DNA from: an uncultured Eubacteriales bacterium
GTDB taxonomy: Bacteria; Bacillota; Clostridia; Oscillospirales; Acutalibacteraceae
Length of the DNA: 64,000 nucleotides
Direction of reading: 5' to 3'
Assembly: GCA_934511365.1 (NCBI GenBank)
Contig: CAKSWC010000008.1
Coordinates: 34,143 to 98,142, forward strand
The translations under genes were made by a program, and so were the position numbers. The notes under the pieces are model-generated. The model was not told the origin of the DNA. It made no database searches and worked only from the letters and a program-made list of their open reading frames with translations. Of the stretch, positions 18,972 through 27,335 are shown in pieces. Position 1 is the stretch's first letter, and the number at the start of each line of letters is the position of its first letter.

Positions 18972-19848
18972 ACAAAAATCTTTTTTCGCGTCACTGGCCT
19001 TTATCGTTGCCGTCATTGCGGTTATACTCGGCAGATTCAACAAGAGTTTTGATTCTGTAAACAACACCGTTTTGAACGCTGGAAACATTACCGGTGTGCA
19101 TTTTATTGATGTCGGCCAAGGTTCATCAGTGCTTCTTCAATCGGAAAAAAGCGGTGTTCTCATTGACGCCGGCGAGAAAGAGTACGGCGAGTCCGTTGTG
19201 CGTTACATCAAATCTCAAGGCGTTGAAAAGCTTGATTATGTTATTGCAACTCATCCGCACACCGATCATATCGGAGGGCTGACAGCAGTTCTTAACAGTG
19301 TTGATGTCGGTGCAATCATTATGCCTAAACTTGCGGCCGAAAATGTGCCGACAACAAAAACCTATCAGAATCTTCTTGAAACAATAGCTCAGAAGAAAAT
19401 CAAGGCCATTGCCGCAAAGCCCGGAAAGAGTTATACGGTCGGAAAAATCAATTTTGAAATTCTTGGTCCCGTTTCTCAGGAAAATGATCTTAATAATATG
19501 TCCGTTGTTTGCAGAGCCGATGTCAATTCAACAACCTTTCTTTTGACCGGTGACGCCGAAAAGCCGGAGATGAAGGATATTATGACACTTTCACCGAACC
19601 TTTCGTGCGATATAATGCTTATGGGTCACCACGGAAGCAAAACTTCGCTTGAAAGCAGTTTCCTTTCCGCTGCATCTCCAAACCTCGCCGTAATTTCCTG
19701 CGGTGAAGGCAATTCCTACGGTCATCCGCATGAAGAGGTTATCAAGTATCTTCAAGATAACAATATTAAGTATTACCGTACCGATAAGTCGGGCAGCATT
19801 ACGGTTTTTTGCACCGACAGTGGTTACAGCATTAAAACGCAGAAATAA
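18946..19848 (+). CDS. ComEC-like metallo-beta-lactamase fold protein, membrane-anchored
   Basis: The 300-residue product has a basic start and one membrane segment (about 13-30), so the enzyme domain should lie outside the membrane. The domain resembles the C-terminal hydrolase domain of the competence protein ComEC: HFIDVGQGSSVLL, the metal motif HPHTDH (103-108), LLTGDAE, and MGHHGSKTS. No channel domain is present. Substrate is unknown; DNA or nucleotide hydrolysis is the family-based guess. The ATG at 18946 is chosen because GGAGG (18936-18940) stands 5 bases upstream; longer frames lack a ribosome site. It is followed 12 bases later by a DUF3006 gene, a frequent partner. Confidence 0.85.
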   Translation: MAKRGRKSKQKSFFASLAFIVAVIAVILGRFNKSFDSVNNTVLNAGNITGVHFIDVGQGSSVLLQSEKSGVLIDAGEKEYGESVVRYIKSQGVEKLDYVIATHPHTDHIGGLTAVLNSVDVGAIIMPKLAAENVPTTKTYQNLLETIAQKKIKAIAAKPGKSYTVGKINFEILGPVSQENDLNNMSVVCRADVNSTTFLLTGDAEKPEMKDIMTLSPNLSCDIMLMGHHGSKTSLESSFLSAASPNLAVISCGEGNSYGHPHEEVIKYLQDNNIKYYRTDKSGSITVFCTDSGYSIKTQK

Positions 19849-19860
19849 CAGGAGGAAACA

Positions 19861-20082
19861 ATGGAATATCTGAGCGTTGACAGGATTGAAAACATGATTG
19901 CAATCTGCGAAAGGGAAGATATGTCGTTAATTGAGATTCCACTTGCCACTCTCCCAAGCAATGTTAAAGAGGGGAGTGTCCTGAAACTTGAAAACGGTGC
20001 ATATTCACTTGATACAAACGAAGAAATGCACCGCAAAAAGTATATACTTGAACTTCAGAACATAGTTTTATCAGATGACTAA
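19861..20082 (+). CDS. DUF3006 family small protein
   Basis: A 73-residue acidic protein, starting MEYLSVDRIE and containing the region SLIEIPLATLPSNVKEGSVL, fits the small DUF3006 family. Family members are often encoded beside secreted metallo-beta-lactamase-fold proteins, as here. Function is unknown; an accessory role to the neighbour is inference. AGGAGG lies just before the ATG. A strong bidirectional terminator follows. Confidence 0.75.
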   Translation: MEYLSVDRIENMIAICEREDMSLIEIPLATLPSNVKEGSVLKLENGAYSLDTNEEMHRKKYILELQNIVLSDD

Positions 20083-20101
20083 GTTTTGTTGTTAAAAACA
20101 A

Positions 20102-20140
20102 AAAAACAGCGGCGCGTCAAAACGCAAAACCGCTGTTTTT
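20102..20140. terminator. Bidirectional terminator between DUF3006 gene and tRNA-Leu
   Basis: An 11-bp perfect stem (20102-20112 and 20130-20140) has A and T runs at its ends and a small inner GCGT/ACGC stem. It ends the ftsK-side plus transcript and, read on the minus strand, begins directly at the CCA end of tRNA-Leu. Confidence 0.8.
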
Positions 20141-20224
20141 GGTGCGGGTAACAGGGGTCGAACCTGCACGCCGCAAAGCACAAGATCCTAAATCTTGCGT
20201 GTCTGCCAATTCCACCATACCCGC
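20140..20224 (-). tRNA. tRNA-Leu (anticodon UAG)
   Basis: The minus strand folds as a class II tRNA of 85 bases. The acceptor stem GCGGGTA pairs with TACCCGC, the anticodon stem CAAGA/TCTTG encloses loop TTTAGGA, there is a long variable arm, and the T-arm has GGTTCGACCC. CCA is encoded (20140-20142). It reads CUA codons and by wobble others of the CUN box. Confidence 0.95.
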
Positions 20225-20237
20225 ATATGCTTTTCAA

Positions 20238-20266
20238 ATTATACAGCATTTTCCCTCAGTTGTCAA
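20238..20266 (-). promoter_or_regulatory. Consensus promoter of tRNA-Leu
   Basis: On the minus strand TTGACA (20266-20261) and TATAAT (20243-20238) are separated by 17 bases, a perfect sigma-A consensus 13 bases before the tRNA 5' end. Confidence 0.85.
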
Positions 20267-20338
20267 GAAACGGATGTTTCGGTTTTGTCCGATTCATTTT
20301 TTGTGCTGCTGTGCCATAGTAATTTACGGGTGATTACT

Positions 20339-21076
20339 ATGAAAAGACAAATATATAAGATTGTCAGTGCAAAACAATTTGTTTTCACACTTTCTGCCGT
20401 TATCATTTCAGCCTTGCTGATATTCGGCATTGACATTGTTTATTCAACGGCAAAATCCGAAAGCAAAACCAATGCGCTTCCTGTGATAATCATTGACGCC
20501 GGTCACGGCGGAGAGGATGGCGGAGCGCAGTCCTCAAGCGGCATTCTTGAAAAAGACATCAACCTTTCAATTTCAATGAAGCTTAAAGCGGTTTTTGAAT
20601 CGCTCGGTTTTGAAACCGTTACCGTACGCGAAACCGACTGCCTGATTTATGACAGCGGCTGCAACGCAATGCGTGAAAAAAAGGTTTCGGATATCCGAAA
20701 CAGAATGAACATCATGCTGAAATATCCTGACAGCATTTTTTTGAGCATTCATCAAAATCATTTTGACCAGAGTAAGTATCACGGTGCACAGGTGTTCTAT
20801 TCAAAGAATGACCAACAAAGCAAAATCATCGCCGAATGCATCCAAAGCTCTATTGTTGAAAAGCTCCAAAACGAAAACACGAGGAAAATCAAGCCTTCAG
20901 GAACGGAAATATATTTGCTTTATCACGCAAAAACACCTGCCGTAATGGTTGAATGCGGTTTCCTTTCAAATCCCGGAGAAGCCCAGCTTTTAAATGATGA
21001 AAGATACCAGAAAAAAATGGCCGTCTCAATCGCAGACGGTGTCTTGAAATATCTCAGCAACCGTGAAGCTGCTTGA
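20339..21076 (+). CDS. cwlD: N-acetylmuramoyl-L-alanine amidase, CwlD-like
   Basis: Amidase_3 enzymes cleave the amide between muramic acid and the stem peptide. CwlD acts with PdaA in making muramic-delta-lactam of the spore cortex. The 245-residue product has one membrane anchor (about 15-35) and the zinc site in DAGHGGEDGG (His56), Glu71, His138 in SIHQNHF and the catalytic Glu205 in MVECGFLSNPGE. There are no extra wall-binding repeats, which fits CwlD. The start at 20339 is preferred because the longer open frame would run back over tRNA-Leu; the ribosome site (GGGTGA) is weak. Confidence 0.88.
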   Translation: MKRQIYKIVSAKQFVFTLSAVIISALLIFGIDIVYSTAKSESKTNALPVIIIDAGHGGEDGGAQSSSGILEKDINLSISMKLKAVFESLGFETVTVRETDCLIYDSGCNAMREKKVSDIRNRMNIMLKYPDSIFLSIHQNHFDQSKYHGAQVFYSKNDQQSKIIAECIQSSIVEKLQNENTRKIKPSGTEIYLLYHAKTPAVMVECGFLSNPGEAQLLNDERYQKKMAVSIADGVLKYLSNREAA

Positions 21077-21079
21077 GTA

Positions 21080-21136
21080 ACCGCTGATTGACTGATATGC
21101 AAGCGCAAATTTGATGTTTGCCACTCAATCAGCGGT
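21080..21136 (+). promoter_or_regulatory. Hairpin before radA
   Basis: A perfect 12-bp inverted repeat (21080-21091 and 21125-21136) encloses a 33-base loop. It fills the gap between cwlD and radA, and no T-run follows; an A-run leads to the radA ribosome site instead. A leader structure or protein site is possible. Confidence 0.5.
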
Positions 21137-21161
21137 ACATAAAAAAGGAAGTGAATAATAG

Positions 21162-22535
21162 TTGGCTCAGAAGTCAAAAACAGTTTTTGTCTGCTCAGCT
21201 TGTGGTTATGAGACGCCGAAATGGCTCGGAAAATGCCCTGAATGCGGCGAGTGGGCAACTTTGCAGGAAGAAACAAGGATTGCGCAAAGTCCTTCGTCAG
21301 CCGCCAAATCCGCAAAACCGTCAAGCGTCCGTTCATATGCCCTTAATGAGATTGAACCGGACAATGAAATACGCTATAAAACGGGTATGTCAGAGCTTGA
21401 CAGAGTTCTTGGAGGCGGAATTGTCAAAGGCTCGCTTGTTTTGCTCAGCGGCGACCCCGGCATAGGTAAATCAACCATTCTTCTTCAAATTTGTCAGCAG
21501 CTCGGAAAAAAGCTCAATATTATGTATGTTTCCGGTGAAGAATCATACAACCAGATTAAACTGCGCGCCGAGCGATTGAAAGTGACAACGGATAATTTGC
21601 GTATACTTTGCGAAACCGATGTTCAGGCTGTATGCGAACATATCAGAAGTGTTGGGCCGGATATTGTTATTGTTGACTCGGTTCAAACTATGAATTACAC
21701 CGAGGTTTCATCCTCACCGGGTAGTGTAACACAGGTCAGAGAATGCGCGAATTTGCTTATGCGTGTTGCAAAGTCGATGTCTGTTCCCGTCATAATGGTC
21801 GGTCATGTTAACAAAGACGGAAACATTGCCGGTCCCAAAGTTCTTGAGCATGTTGTTGACGCTGTTTTGTATTTTGAGGGTGAACGGAATCTTTCGTTCA
21901 GAATCCTGCGCGCCGTTAAAAACCGCTTTGGTTCAACAAACGAGATAGGTGTTTTTGAAATGACAGACAGAGGGCTTGACGAGGTTGAAAACCCTTCAGA
22001 GATGCTTATTGCCGGAAGGCCAAAGAATACCCCGGGAACCTGCGTTGCCTGTGTAATGGAGGGAACAAGACCTATTCTTGCAGAAATACAAGGCCTTGTA
22101 ACACCTACGGCATATGGCAATCCGCGCAGGATGACAAACGGCTTTGATTACAACAGAATGGCCATGCTTATTGCCGTACTCGAAAAGAGGGGAGGGTACT
22201 TCCTGAGCAATTTTGATGCATATATCAACATTGTCGGTGGCATGAAGCTTGATGAGCCTGCGCTTGATCTGACAATCGCAATGGCTCTTGTTTCATCGCT
22301 CAAGGATTATGCAATCCGCGACGATGTTCTCGCTTTCGGAGAAATTGGTCTTGCCGGTGAAGTGAGAGCAATTTCCCATTGTGAGCAGCGCGTTAAAGAG
22401 GCAGCGCGTCTCGGGTTCAGCAAATGCATTATTCCCAGACACAACCTTAAATCCGTTCCGGCTGAATTAGCAAAAAGAATTGAGGTTGTCGGCGTTAGAA
22501 CAATTAGACAGGCGTTTGAGGCTTTAATAACATGA
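21162..22535 (+). CDS. radA: DNA repair protein RadA
   Basis: RadA (Sms) is a RecA-like helicase that promotes branch migration during recombination. The 457-residue protein has the N-terminal zinc finger Cys11, Cys14, Cys25, Cys28, Walker A GDPGIGKST (97-105), the RadA-specific KNRFG (VKNRFGSTNEIG), and a C-terminal Lon-like domain. The start codon is TTG, after AAGGAAGTGA; no in-frame ATG gives the family-typical MAQKSKTVFVC start. It overlaps the next gene by 4 bases (ATGA). Confidence 0.95.
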   Translation: MAQKSKTVFVCSACGYETPKWLGKCPECGEWATLQEETRIAQSPSSAAKSAKPSSVRSYALNEIEPDNEIRYKTGMSELDRVLGGGIVKGSLVLLSGDPGIGKSTILLQICQQLGKKLNIMYVSGEESYNQIKLRAERLKVTTDNLRILCETDVQAVCEHIRSVGPDIVIVDSVQTMNYTEVSSSPGSVTQVRECANLLMRVAKSMSVPVIMVGHVNKDGNIAGPKVLEHVVDAVLYFEGERNLSFRILRAVKNRFGSTNEIGVFEMTDRGLDEVENPSEMLIAGRPKNTPGTCVACVMEGTRPILAEIQGLVTPTAYGNPRRMTNGFDYNRMAMLIAVLEKRGGYFLSNFDAYINIVGGMKLDEPALDLTIAMALVSSLKDYAIRDDVLAFGEIGLAGEVRAISHCEQRVKEAARLGFSKCIIPRHNLKSVPAELAKRIEVVGVRTIRQAFEALIT

Positions 22536-23281
22536 GCTTTATAAAACACGGAAATCTTCCGGATTTTCCCGTTAAAACTGCAATTATCGGAAAGACAGAC
22601 CAGGAGCTTTTAGAGTTTGTTGAGTCTTTCGGCATTAGTGTTTTGAACACAGCAAAAAACATTTATATTGATTCGGCAATTTCCTGCCATGCAGATATTA
22701 ACACACTTTATTTGGGATACGGAAAAATATTGCTTGACAGAAGTCAGGCTGCGCTTGCCGATCCGTTAAAAAAGCACGGAATAAAAGTAATTTTTGCTGA
22801 AAACCATGTTAGCGGAAGCTATCCGAACGATTGCAGACTGAATTTTGCCTTGCTTTCCGGCAAAATTATCGGAAGAATAGATGTTGCCGATGAAATTATA
22901 AAGAATATGGATTGTTTCAAAATTAATGTCAGGCAGGGCTATGCAAAATGTTCAACCTGTATTGTAAATGGGAATGCAGTAATTACCGATGATTTTTCAA
23001 TTAAAAAAGCCTGCGTTGAAAACGGAATTGATGTATTGTTGATTGGCAAGGGTGATATTGAATTGCCGGGTCATGAATACGGTTTTATTGGTGGTGCGAG
23101 CGCATTAATTGATAAGAATCATATTATTTTTTTCGGTGATATTACCAAGCATCGTGACTTTTGCAAAATTGATGCGTTTTTAAATAAGCAAGGCTGCAAG
23201 TATTCATTTTTAAAAAACCATGTACTTACGGATATAGGCGGTATGGTTGCTTTTGAAGAAAGGATAAATACAGTCTATTAA
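22532..23281 (+). CDS. Uncharacterised protein, resembles DUF6873 (GME-fold) proteins
   Basis: The 249-residue soluble protein is translationally coupled to radA through an ATGA overlap. Segments such as NTLYLGYGKILLDRSQ, CSTCIVNGNAVITDD and FIGGASALIDKNHIIFFGD suggest repeated beta-beta-alpha units, as in the amidinotransferase-like (GME) fold of DUF6873. No catalytic role can be read. A clear terminator follows, so radA and this gene form the end of a transcription unit. Confidence 0.6.
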   Translation: MSFIKHGNLPDFPVKTAIIGKTDQELLEFVESFGISVLNTAKNIYIDSAISCHADINTLYLGYGKILLDRSQAALADPLKKHGIKVIFAENHVSGSYPNDCRLNFALLSGKIIGRIDVADEIIKNMDCFKINVRQGYAKCSTCIVNGNAVITDDFSIKKACVENGIDVLLIGKGDIELPGHEYGFIGGASALIDKNHIIFFGDITKHRDFCKIDAFLNKQGCKYSFLKNHVLTDIGGMVAFEERINTVY

Positions 23282-23283
23282 AG

Positions 23284-23314
23284 CCCGACAGATATAACTT
23301 GTTCGGGTTTTTTT
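23284..23314 (+). terminator. Intrinsic terminator after the radA unit
   Basis: CCCGA (23284-23288) pairs with TCGGG (23303-23307), with further partial pairing inside, and seven T follow (23308-23314). Confidence 0.75.
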
Positions 23315-23351
23315 GATACAGTGAAAAATTTAAGGGAATATTTCAACATTG

Positions 23352-23385
23352 TCAACCATACAAAATAAATATTTTGTATGGTTGA
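23352..23385. repeat. Perfect 15-bp palindromic repeat upstream of the Xer gene
   Basis: TCAACCATACAAAAT (23352-23366) and its exact reverse complement (23371-23385) are separated by AAAT. No T-run follows on either strand. It stands about 50 bases upstream of the xer -10 element and could be an operator, recombinase site or structured RNA. Confidence 0.7.
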
Positions 23386-23428
23386 GGGGAGTAATTTTCA
23401 TAATATTAACCAAAACTTTCCTCAAATA

Positions 23429-23437
23429 TGCTATAAT
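23429..23437 (+). promoter_or_regulatory. Extended -10 promoter of the Xer gene
   Basis: TGC directly precedes TATAAT (23432-23437). No good -35 hexamer is present. It lies 52 bases before the start codon. Confidence 0.6.
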
Positions 23438-23489
23438 AAAACCACAATATAAAATATCAGATAATACCGCTTGGAACTGAGGTGAACCT

Positions 23490-24479
23490 ATGACTGAATA
23501 TGATTCCGGCCTGCTTCCGGAACGAGTCAACGAATTTGTCAGCTATATGCTTGCAGTCAAAGGCTGCTCAAAACTTACAGCCGACGGATATGTTCGTGAT
23601 TTACGTCTGCTTTTTGAATATCTTGCTGCCACAAAAAAAGAACATATTTCCCCTTCCGATATAAAGAACGACTATGATCTTTCATTTATAGACGACAATT
23701 TTCTATCTAAGATTTCAATCGCAGATATTTATGCGTTTCTTGCATATTGCACTTCTGAACGCACAAATAATCTATCAACAAGGAACAGAAAGGCTTCGTC
23801 AATACGCGGCTTTTTCAAATATATTGCTGACAATATGAAGTATATCCCGAGCAACCCGGTTTCACACTTGCAGCTTCCATCAGATAAAAAGAAACTGCCG
23901 CGTTACCTTACTCTTGAACAAAGTGTAGCTCTTCTCAATGCGGTTGATGGTGAAAATGCCGCGCGTGATTATTGCATTCTTACAATTTTTTTGAACTGCG
24001 GATTACGCCTTGCGGAGCTTGTCGGCCTTAATTTGAGCGATATTAACCTTGAGGAATGCACGATGAAAGTTACCGGCAAAGGTAACAAACAAAGAATGCT
24101 CTATCTTAACGGTGCCTGCGTAAGCGCAATTAGATCATATATGGCTGTTCGACCGGCAGATGGACTCAAAGGTGAAGATGCAAGAAGTGCACTTTTCGTC
24201 AGCCGGCTTGGAAAGCGTATTGGCAGACAGGCAGTTCAGTTGATGGTTTATAATTATCTGAAAAAAATCGGACTTGACGGCCAGCATTATTCCGTTCATA
24301 AGCTGCGTCACACGGCTGCAACACTTTTATATCAGTATAATGATACCGACATTCTTGTTCTTAAGGAAATGTTAGGCCATGAAAACCTATCAACAACCGA
24401 AATCTATACCCATGTTGAAAACAAACAAGTCCGTGCCGCCATTGAAAACAGTCCTCTTAACAAAGTGCGGCGAAAATAA
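23490..24479 (+). CDS. xer: Tyrosine site-specific recombinase, XerC/XerD type
   Basis: The enzyme presumably resolves chromosome dimers at dif. The 329-residue product has the SAM-like N-domain (about 10-120) and the catalytic domain with Arg173 (CGLRLAEL), Lys197, His270-x-x-Arg273 (HKLRHTAA), His297 (LGHENL) and nucleophile Tyr306 (TEIYTHV). All active residues are present. Its place next to a SpoIIM-like gene recalls the spoIIM-xerD neighbourhood of Bacillus. The ribosome site is GAGGTGA. An accessory integrase cannot be excluded, but there are no other phage genes around it. Confidence 0.88.
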   Translation: MTEYDSGLLPERVNEFVSYMLAVKGCSKLTADGYVRDLRLLFEYLAATKKEHISPSDIKNDYDLSFIDDNFLSKISIADIYAFLAYCTSERTNNLSTRNRKASSIRGFFKYIADNMKYIPSNPVSHLQLPSDKKKLPRYLTLEQSVALLNAVDGENAARDYCILTIFLNCGLRLAELVGLNLSDINLEECTMKVTGKGNKQRMLYLNGACVSAIRSYMAVRPADGLKGEDARSALFVSRLGKRIGRQAVQLMVYNYLKKIGLDGQHYSVHKLRHTAATLLYQYNDTDILVLKEMLGHENLSTTEIYTHVENKQVRAAIENSPLNKVRRK

Positions 24480-24481
24480 AT

Positions 24482-24528
24482 ATAAGCATTACCAAATATC
24501 AATCTTGCGGATATTCGGTAATGCTTAT
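24482..24528. terminator. Bidirectional terminator between xer and the SpoIIM-like gene
   Basis: A 12-bp outer stem (24482-24493 and 24517-24528) with an additional inner AATATC/GATATT stem lies between the two convergent genes. TTT follows on the plus side. Confidence 0.7.
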
Positions 24529-24531
24529 TTA

Positions 24532-25170
24532 TCATAACACGGGCAGAAAATGACCGGAAACAAAGCGCAAAAGCAAAGTATCCGTCAGGGCTGCGACAAC
24601 AAATATTATTGCGGCAACCGCATTGCGCAAAAGATAGAACTTAAAATTTATTGACTCGGTGCTGTTTCCGTTTAATATTCTCCGTGTTTTGCAACAAGTT
24701 TGAAAACAGTTTTGAACAGAAAGAAGCAGAGCAAAAAACATAAACAATCTACCCGGAATAATGACTATCAAAAAATACTTTAACCCTGCAAAGCCAAACT
24801 TATCAAAAAGGTATGCACCGAGAGCGCCAACACCGAAAACTCTGAAAACGGACGTTGCAAGAATTGGAACACGCCCAAATGCACTGACGCCGAAAATCGT
24901 AATAATAACAAGTATGGACAAGTCTGCCGCGAAAAAACCGGAAAATGCTTCAAAAAAGCTTTTTCCGGTGATATCGGTAGAAAAAGCAACAAACGTGTCA
25001 AAAACAGCCGGACTGAATGATGAGCTTTTAATTTTATAAACAATAGCGCCGGCAATGACAGAGATGAACATTGCCCCAAAAATTGCAAGCAGCGTTCGGT
25101 CGAACATATCAAATCTATCACTCTGCGCTTTAATGCGCGGTTTTTTTGTTATAACAGCATTGATTTTCAC
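24532..25170 (-). CDS. SpoIIM-like integral membrane protein
   Basis: The 212-residue protein has about five membrane segments after a basic, soluble start. Size, segment pattern and adjacency to a Xer gene fit stage II sporulation protein M, part of the DMP engulfment machinery (SpoIID, SpoIIM, SpoIIP). The match is by outline rather than by a clear motif, so other DUF95-type membrane proteins are possible. It overlaps the upstream TIGR04086 gene by 4 bases (ATGA), indicating co-translation. Confidence 0.55.
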   Translation of the reverse strand: MKINAVITKKPRIKAQSDRFDMFDRTLLAIFGAMFISVIAGAIVYKIKSSSFSPAVFDTFVAFSTDITGKSFFEAFSGFFAADLSILVIITIFGVSAFGRVPILATSVFRVFGVGALGAYLFDKFGFAGLKYFLIVIIPGRLFMFFALLLSVQNCFQTCCKTRRILNGNSTESINFKFYLLRNAVAAIIFVVAALTDTLLLRFVSGHFLPVL

Positions 25171-25598
25171 TTTATGCGCCCCTTTTTGACCTTGATTCTC
25201 ATGTTAACAGATACAATTCCGCCAAGCATTGCTGCAACGCTCAAAATAAAAAACGAAATAAGCGCTGTTAAATCAATTTTAAAAGAGTTTGAAGCAACAG
25301 AGGCAATTATTACAACGGAATTCATTGGCAGACAAAACAGAAAACCTATTGATATTCCGTTTTTATGTATTTTTCTTCCGGCATAAAAAGCACCGGCAAA
25401 CGAACAGCATGAAAAGGCAAAGACGGAAAGATAAAACGCGCTGCCTTTTGAAATGTTCATTGAAAGGCCAACGGCAGCGCTAAGAAGAAAAGCAAGCGTA
25501 TAGAGCACCGATGTCAAAAACAGCGTTTTTAGGAAGATTTTGACCGGCAGCGAAAGTTGTGAAAACTGTTTCGATTTTTTGATTCTTTTTGAAGCCAT
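25167..25598 (-). CDS. TIGR04086 family membrane protein
   Basis: The 143-residue protein has four membrane segments. It fits the clostridial TIGR04086 family, which is typically found near yajC. Function is unknown. An ATG at 25616 would add six residues, but it lies nearly on top of its AGAGGA, whereas the ATG at 25598 has GGGGAGG 9 bases upstream; I choose the latter. That ribosome site lies inside the 3' arm of a terminator-like hairpin (25606-25645). No SCIFF peptide gene, a common neighbour of this family, is present here. Confidence 0.75.
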   Translation of the reverse strand: MASKRIKKSKQFSQLSLPVKIFLKTLFLTSVLYTLAFLLSAAVGLSMNISKGSAFYLSVFAFSCCSFAGAFYAGRKIHKNGISIGFLFCLPMNSVVIIASVASNSFKIDLTALISFFILSVAAMLGGIVSVNMRIKVKKGRIK

Positions 25599-25599
25599 G

Positions 25600-25645
25600 A
25601 AAAAAGACCTCCCCATATCCTCTTGATTAAAGATATGACGAGGTC
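25600..25645 (-). promoter_or_regulatory. Hairpin with T-run covering the ribosome site between yajC and the TIGR04086 gene
   Basis: On the minus strand GACCTC pairs with GAGGTC and CATATC with GATATG (arms 25632-25645 and 25606-25619), followed by TCTTTTTTC running into the start codon. It can act as yajC terminator and at the same time mask GGGGAGG. Confidence 0.65.
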
Positions 25646-25665
25646 ATTTCAATTATTACCTAAAC

Positions 25666-26073
25666 TTAGTCTTCTTTTTTACCCTTTGATTTTGCGGCCT
25701 TCTTTTCGGCTTTAGCCTTATCGGCAGCTTCCTTAGCGGCGGCTCTTTCGGCGGCAAGTCTTGCGTTGGCGGTGTCATTGCTCTGGATTGCCCAGCGGGT
25801 AATCTGCATTCTGTTTCTGTCGGCGCCGGTTTCAATGATAAGGTGGTTTTCCTTAACGGTAACAACGCGGCCGCAAATTCCGCCGATAGTCGTAATTTCG
25901 TCGCCGATTTCAACGGCATTACGCATTTCCTGCTCTTCCTTCTGTCTCTTCTTCTGCGGACGAATCATAACAAAATACATAACGGCGAACATACCAACAA
26001 GGAGAAGAATCATTGTTGTTGGGCTACTTCCGGTTGCGGCGCCTGAGCCGCCAGTTGCAAAAATTAAGTTCAT
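25666..26073 (-). CDS. yajC: Preprotein translocase subunit YajC
   Basis: YajC is a small single-span membrane protein of the SecDF-YajC complex that assists Sec export. The 135-residue product has one membrane segment (about 20-40) followed by IRPQKKRQKE and the typical GDEITTIGGICGRVV core, then a lysine/alanine-rich tail. GGAGGAAC precedes the ATG. The gene follows tgt as in many bacteria; secD and secF are not next to it in this window. Confidence 0.93.
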   Translation of the reverse strand: MNLIFATGGSGAATGSSPTTMILLLVGMFAVMYFVMIRPQKKRQKEEQEMRNAVEIGDEITTIGGICGRVVTVKENHLIIETGADRNRMQITRWAIQSNDTANARLAAERAAAKEAADKAKAEKKAAKSKGKKED

Positions 26074-26183
26074 TTTCTTGTTCCTCCAAAAAACATAATG
26101 AAAATATTATACAGGTTATTCTCAGACTTTGCAAGAGATATTTGAAGATTTAAGCCAAAAAGCAGTAAAAAGTCGAAAAAAAC

Positions 26184-27314
26184 TCAGATTCTTGTGTCTA
26201 ATAGATCAACATTTGCATTTTTGAACTCTTCAAATGTACCGTTGTCAAGTTCAAAACGTATTCTTTCAAGCAGACTGTTGTAAAAATAAAGATTATGCAT
26301 TACGCAAAGACGCATTGCAAGCATTTCCTTGCACTTAAAAAGATGCCGAATATATGCACGCGAAAAATTCCGGCAGGTCGGACAGTCACACTCCGGGTCG
26401 ATCGGAAGTGCATCTCTTTCATATTTGGCATTATTTATATTGATGATACCTTTATGAGTAAAAAGATGTCCGTGGCGTGCATTTCTGCTCGGCATAACGC
26501 AGTCAAAAAGGTCAACTCCGCGGCTGACTGCTTCAAGGATATTGCCAGGTGTTCCGACGCCCATGAGATAGCGAATTTTATTCTTGGGCATATACGGCTC
26601 AACGGCAGATATAATTCTATACATATCTTCCTTAGGTTCGCCAACGGCAAGTCCGCCGATTGCGTAGCCGTCAAGGTCAAGTGCAGCAATCTGCTTCATG
26701 TTTTCAATGCGGAGATCCTCAAAAGTACAGCCCTGATTGATTCCGAACAAAAGCTGGTGTGGGTTGATAGTCCCCTCTTTTGCGTTAAGCTCAGCCATTT
26801 TCTTTTTGCAGCGCTCAAGCCAACGGACAGTCCGTTCACACGATTGTTTTGCGTATTTATATTCAGCAGGGTTTTCAACGCATTCATCAAATGCCATTGC
26901 AATGGTTGAGCCGAGGTTTAACTGAATTTCCATACTCTCTTCCGGCCCCATGAAAATGCGTCTGCCGTCAACATGGGAAGCAAAAGTTACTCCTTCCTCG
27001 GTTATTTTGCGCAGTCCGGCAAGGGAAAACACCTGAAAACCGCCGCTGTCTGTAAGAATGGGCCCGTCCCAGCGTGTAAACTCATGCAGTCCGCCCATTT
27101 CGGCAACAAGTCGGTCACCCGGTCTGACATGGAGGTGATATGTGTTTGAAAGCATAACCTGACACTTCAGCTCTTTAAGGTCAAGCGCAGACAAAGCACC
27201 CTTGATTGCTCCGCAGGTTGCAACATTCATAAATGCAGGCGTTTGGATTGTTCCGTGAACGGTAACAAATTCTCCGCGCCTGGCGGTGTTTTCGGTTTTT
27301 AAAAGCTTATACAT
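26184..27314 (-). CDS. tgt: tRNA-guanine transglycosylase
   Basis: Tgt exchanges G34 of GUN-anticodon tRNAs for the queuosine precursor preQ1. The 376-residue protein has Asp89 in ILTDSGGFQVFSL, the second aspartate in FDCVMPSRNARHG, and the zinc site CDCPTCR with a later cysteine and MHNLYFY. It belongs to the minus-strand unit queA-tcdA-tgt-yajC, so both the base exchange and the following QueA step are encoded together. GAGGTAATTC precedes the ATG. Confidence 0.97.
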   Translation of the reverse strand: MYKLLKTENTARRGEFVTVHGTIQTPAFMNVATCGAIKGALSALDLKELKCQVMLSNTYHLHVRPGDRLVAEMGGLHEFTRWDGPILTDSGGFQVFSLAGLRKITEEGVTFASHVDGRRIFMGPEESMEIQLNLGSTIAMAFDECVENPAEYKYAKQSCERTVRWLERCKKKMAELNAKEGTINPHQLLFGINQGCTFEDLRIENMKQIAALDLDGYAIGGLAVGEPKEDMYRIISAVEPYMPKNKIRYLMGVGTPGNILEAVSRGVDLFDCVMPSRNARHGHLFTHKGIININNAKYERDALPIDPECDCPTCRNFSRAYIRHLFKCKEMLAMRLCVMHNLYFYNSLLERIRFELDNGTFEEFKNANVDLLDTRI

Positions 27315-27335
27315 GAATTACCTCTTTCAAATGTT

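Noticed and set aside
23490..24479. Xer gene as a prophage or ICE integrase
   Set aside because: No phage or conjugation genes adjoin it, and flanking genes are housekeeping or sporulation; a dif-type Xer is more likely.
25598..25670. Possible SCIFF peptide gene between yajC and the TIGR04086 gene
   Set aside because: This family often neighbours scfA/scfB, but the interval here is only about 70 bases and holds a hairpin; no Cys-rich peptide frame and no radical SAM maturase nearby.
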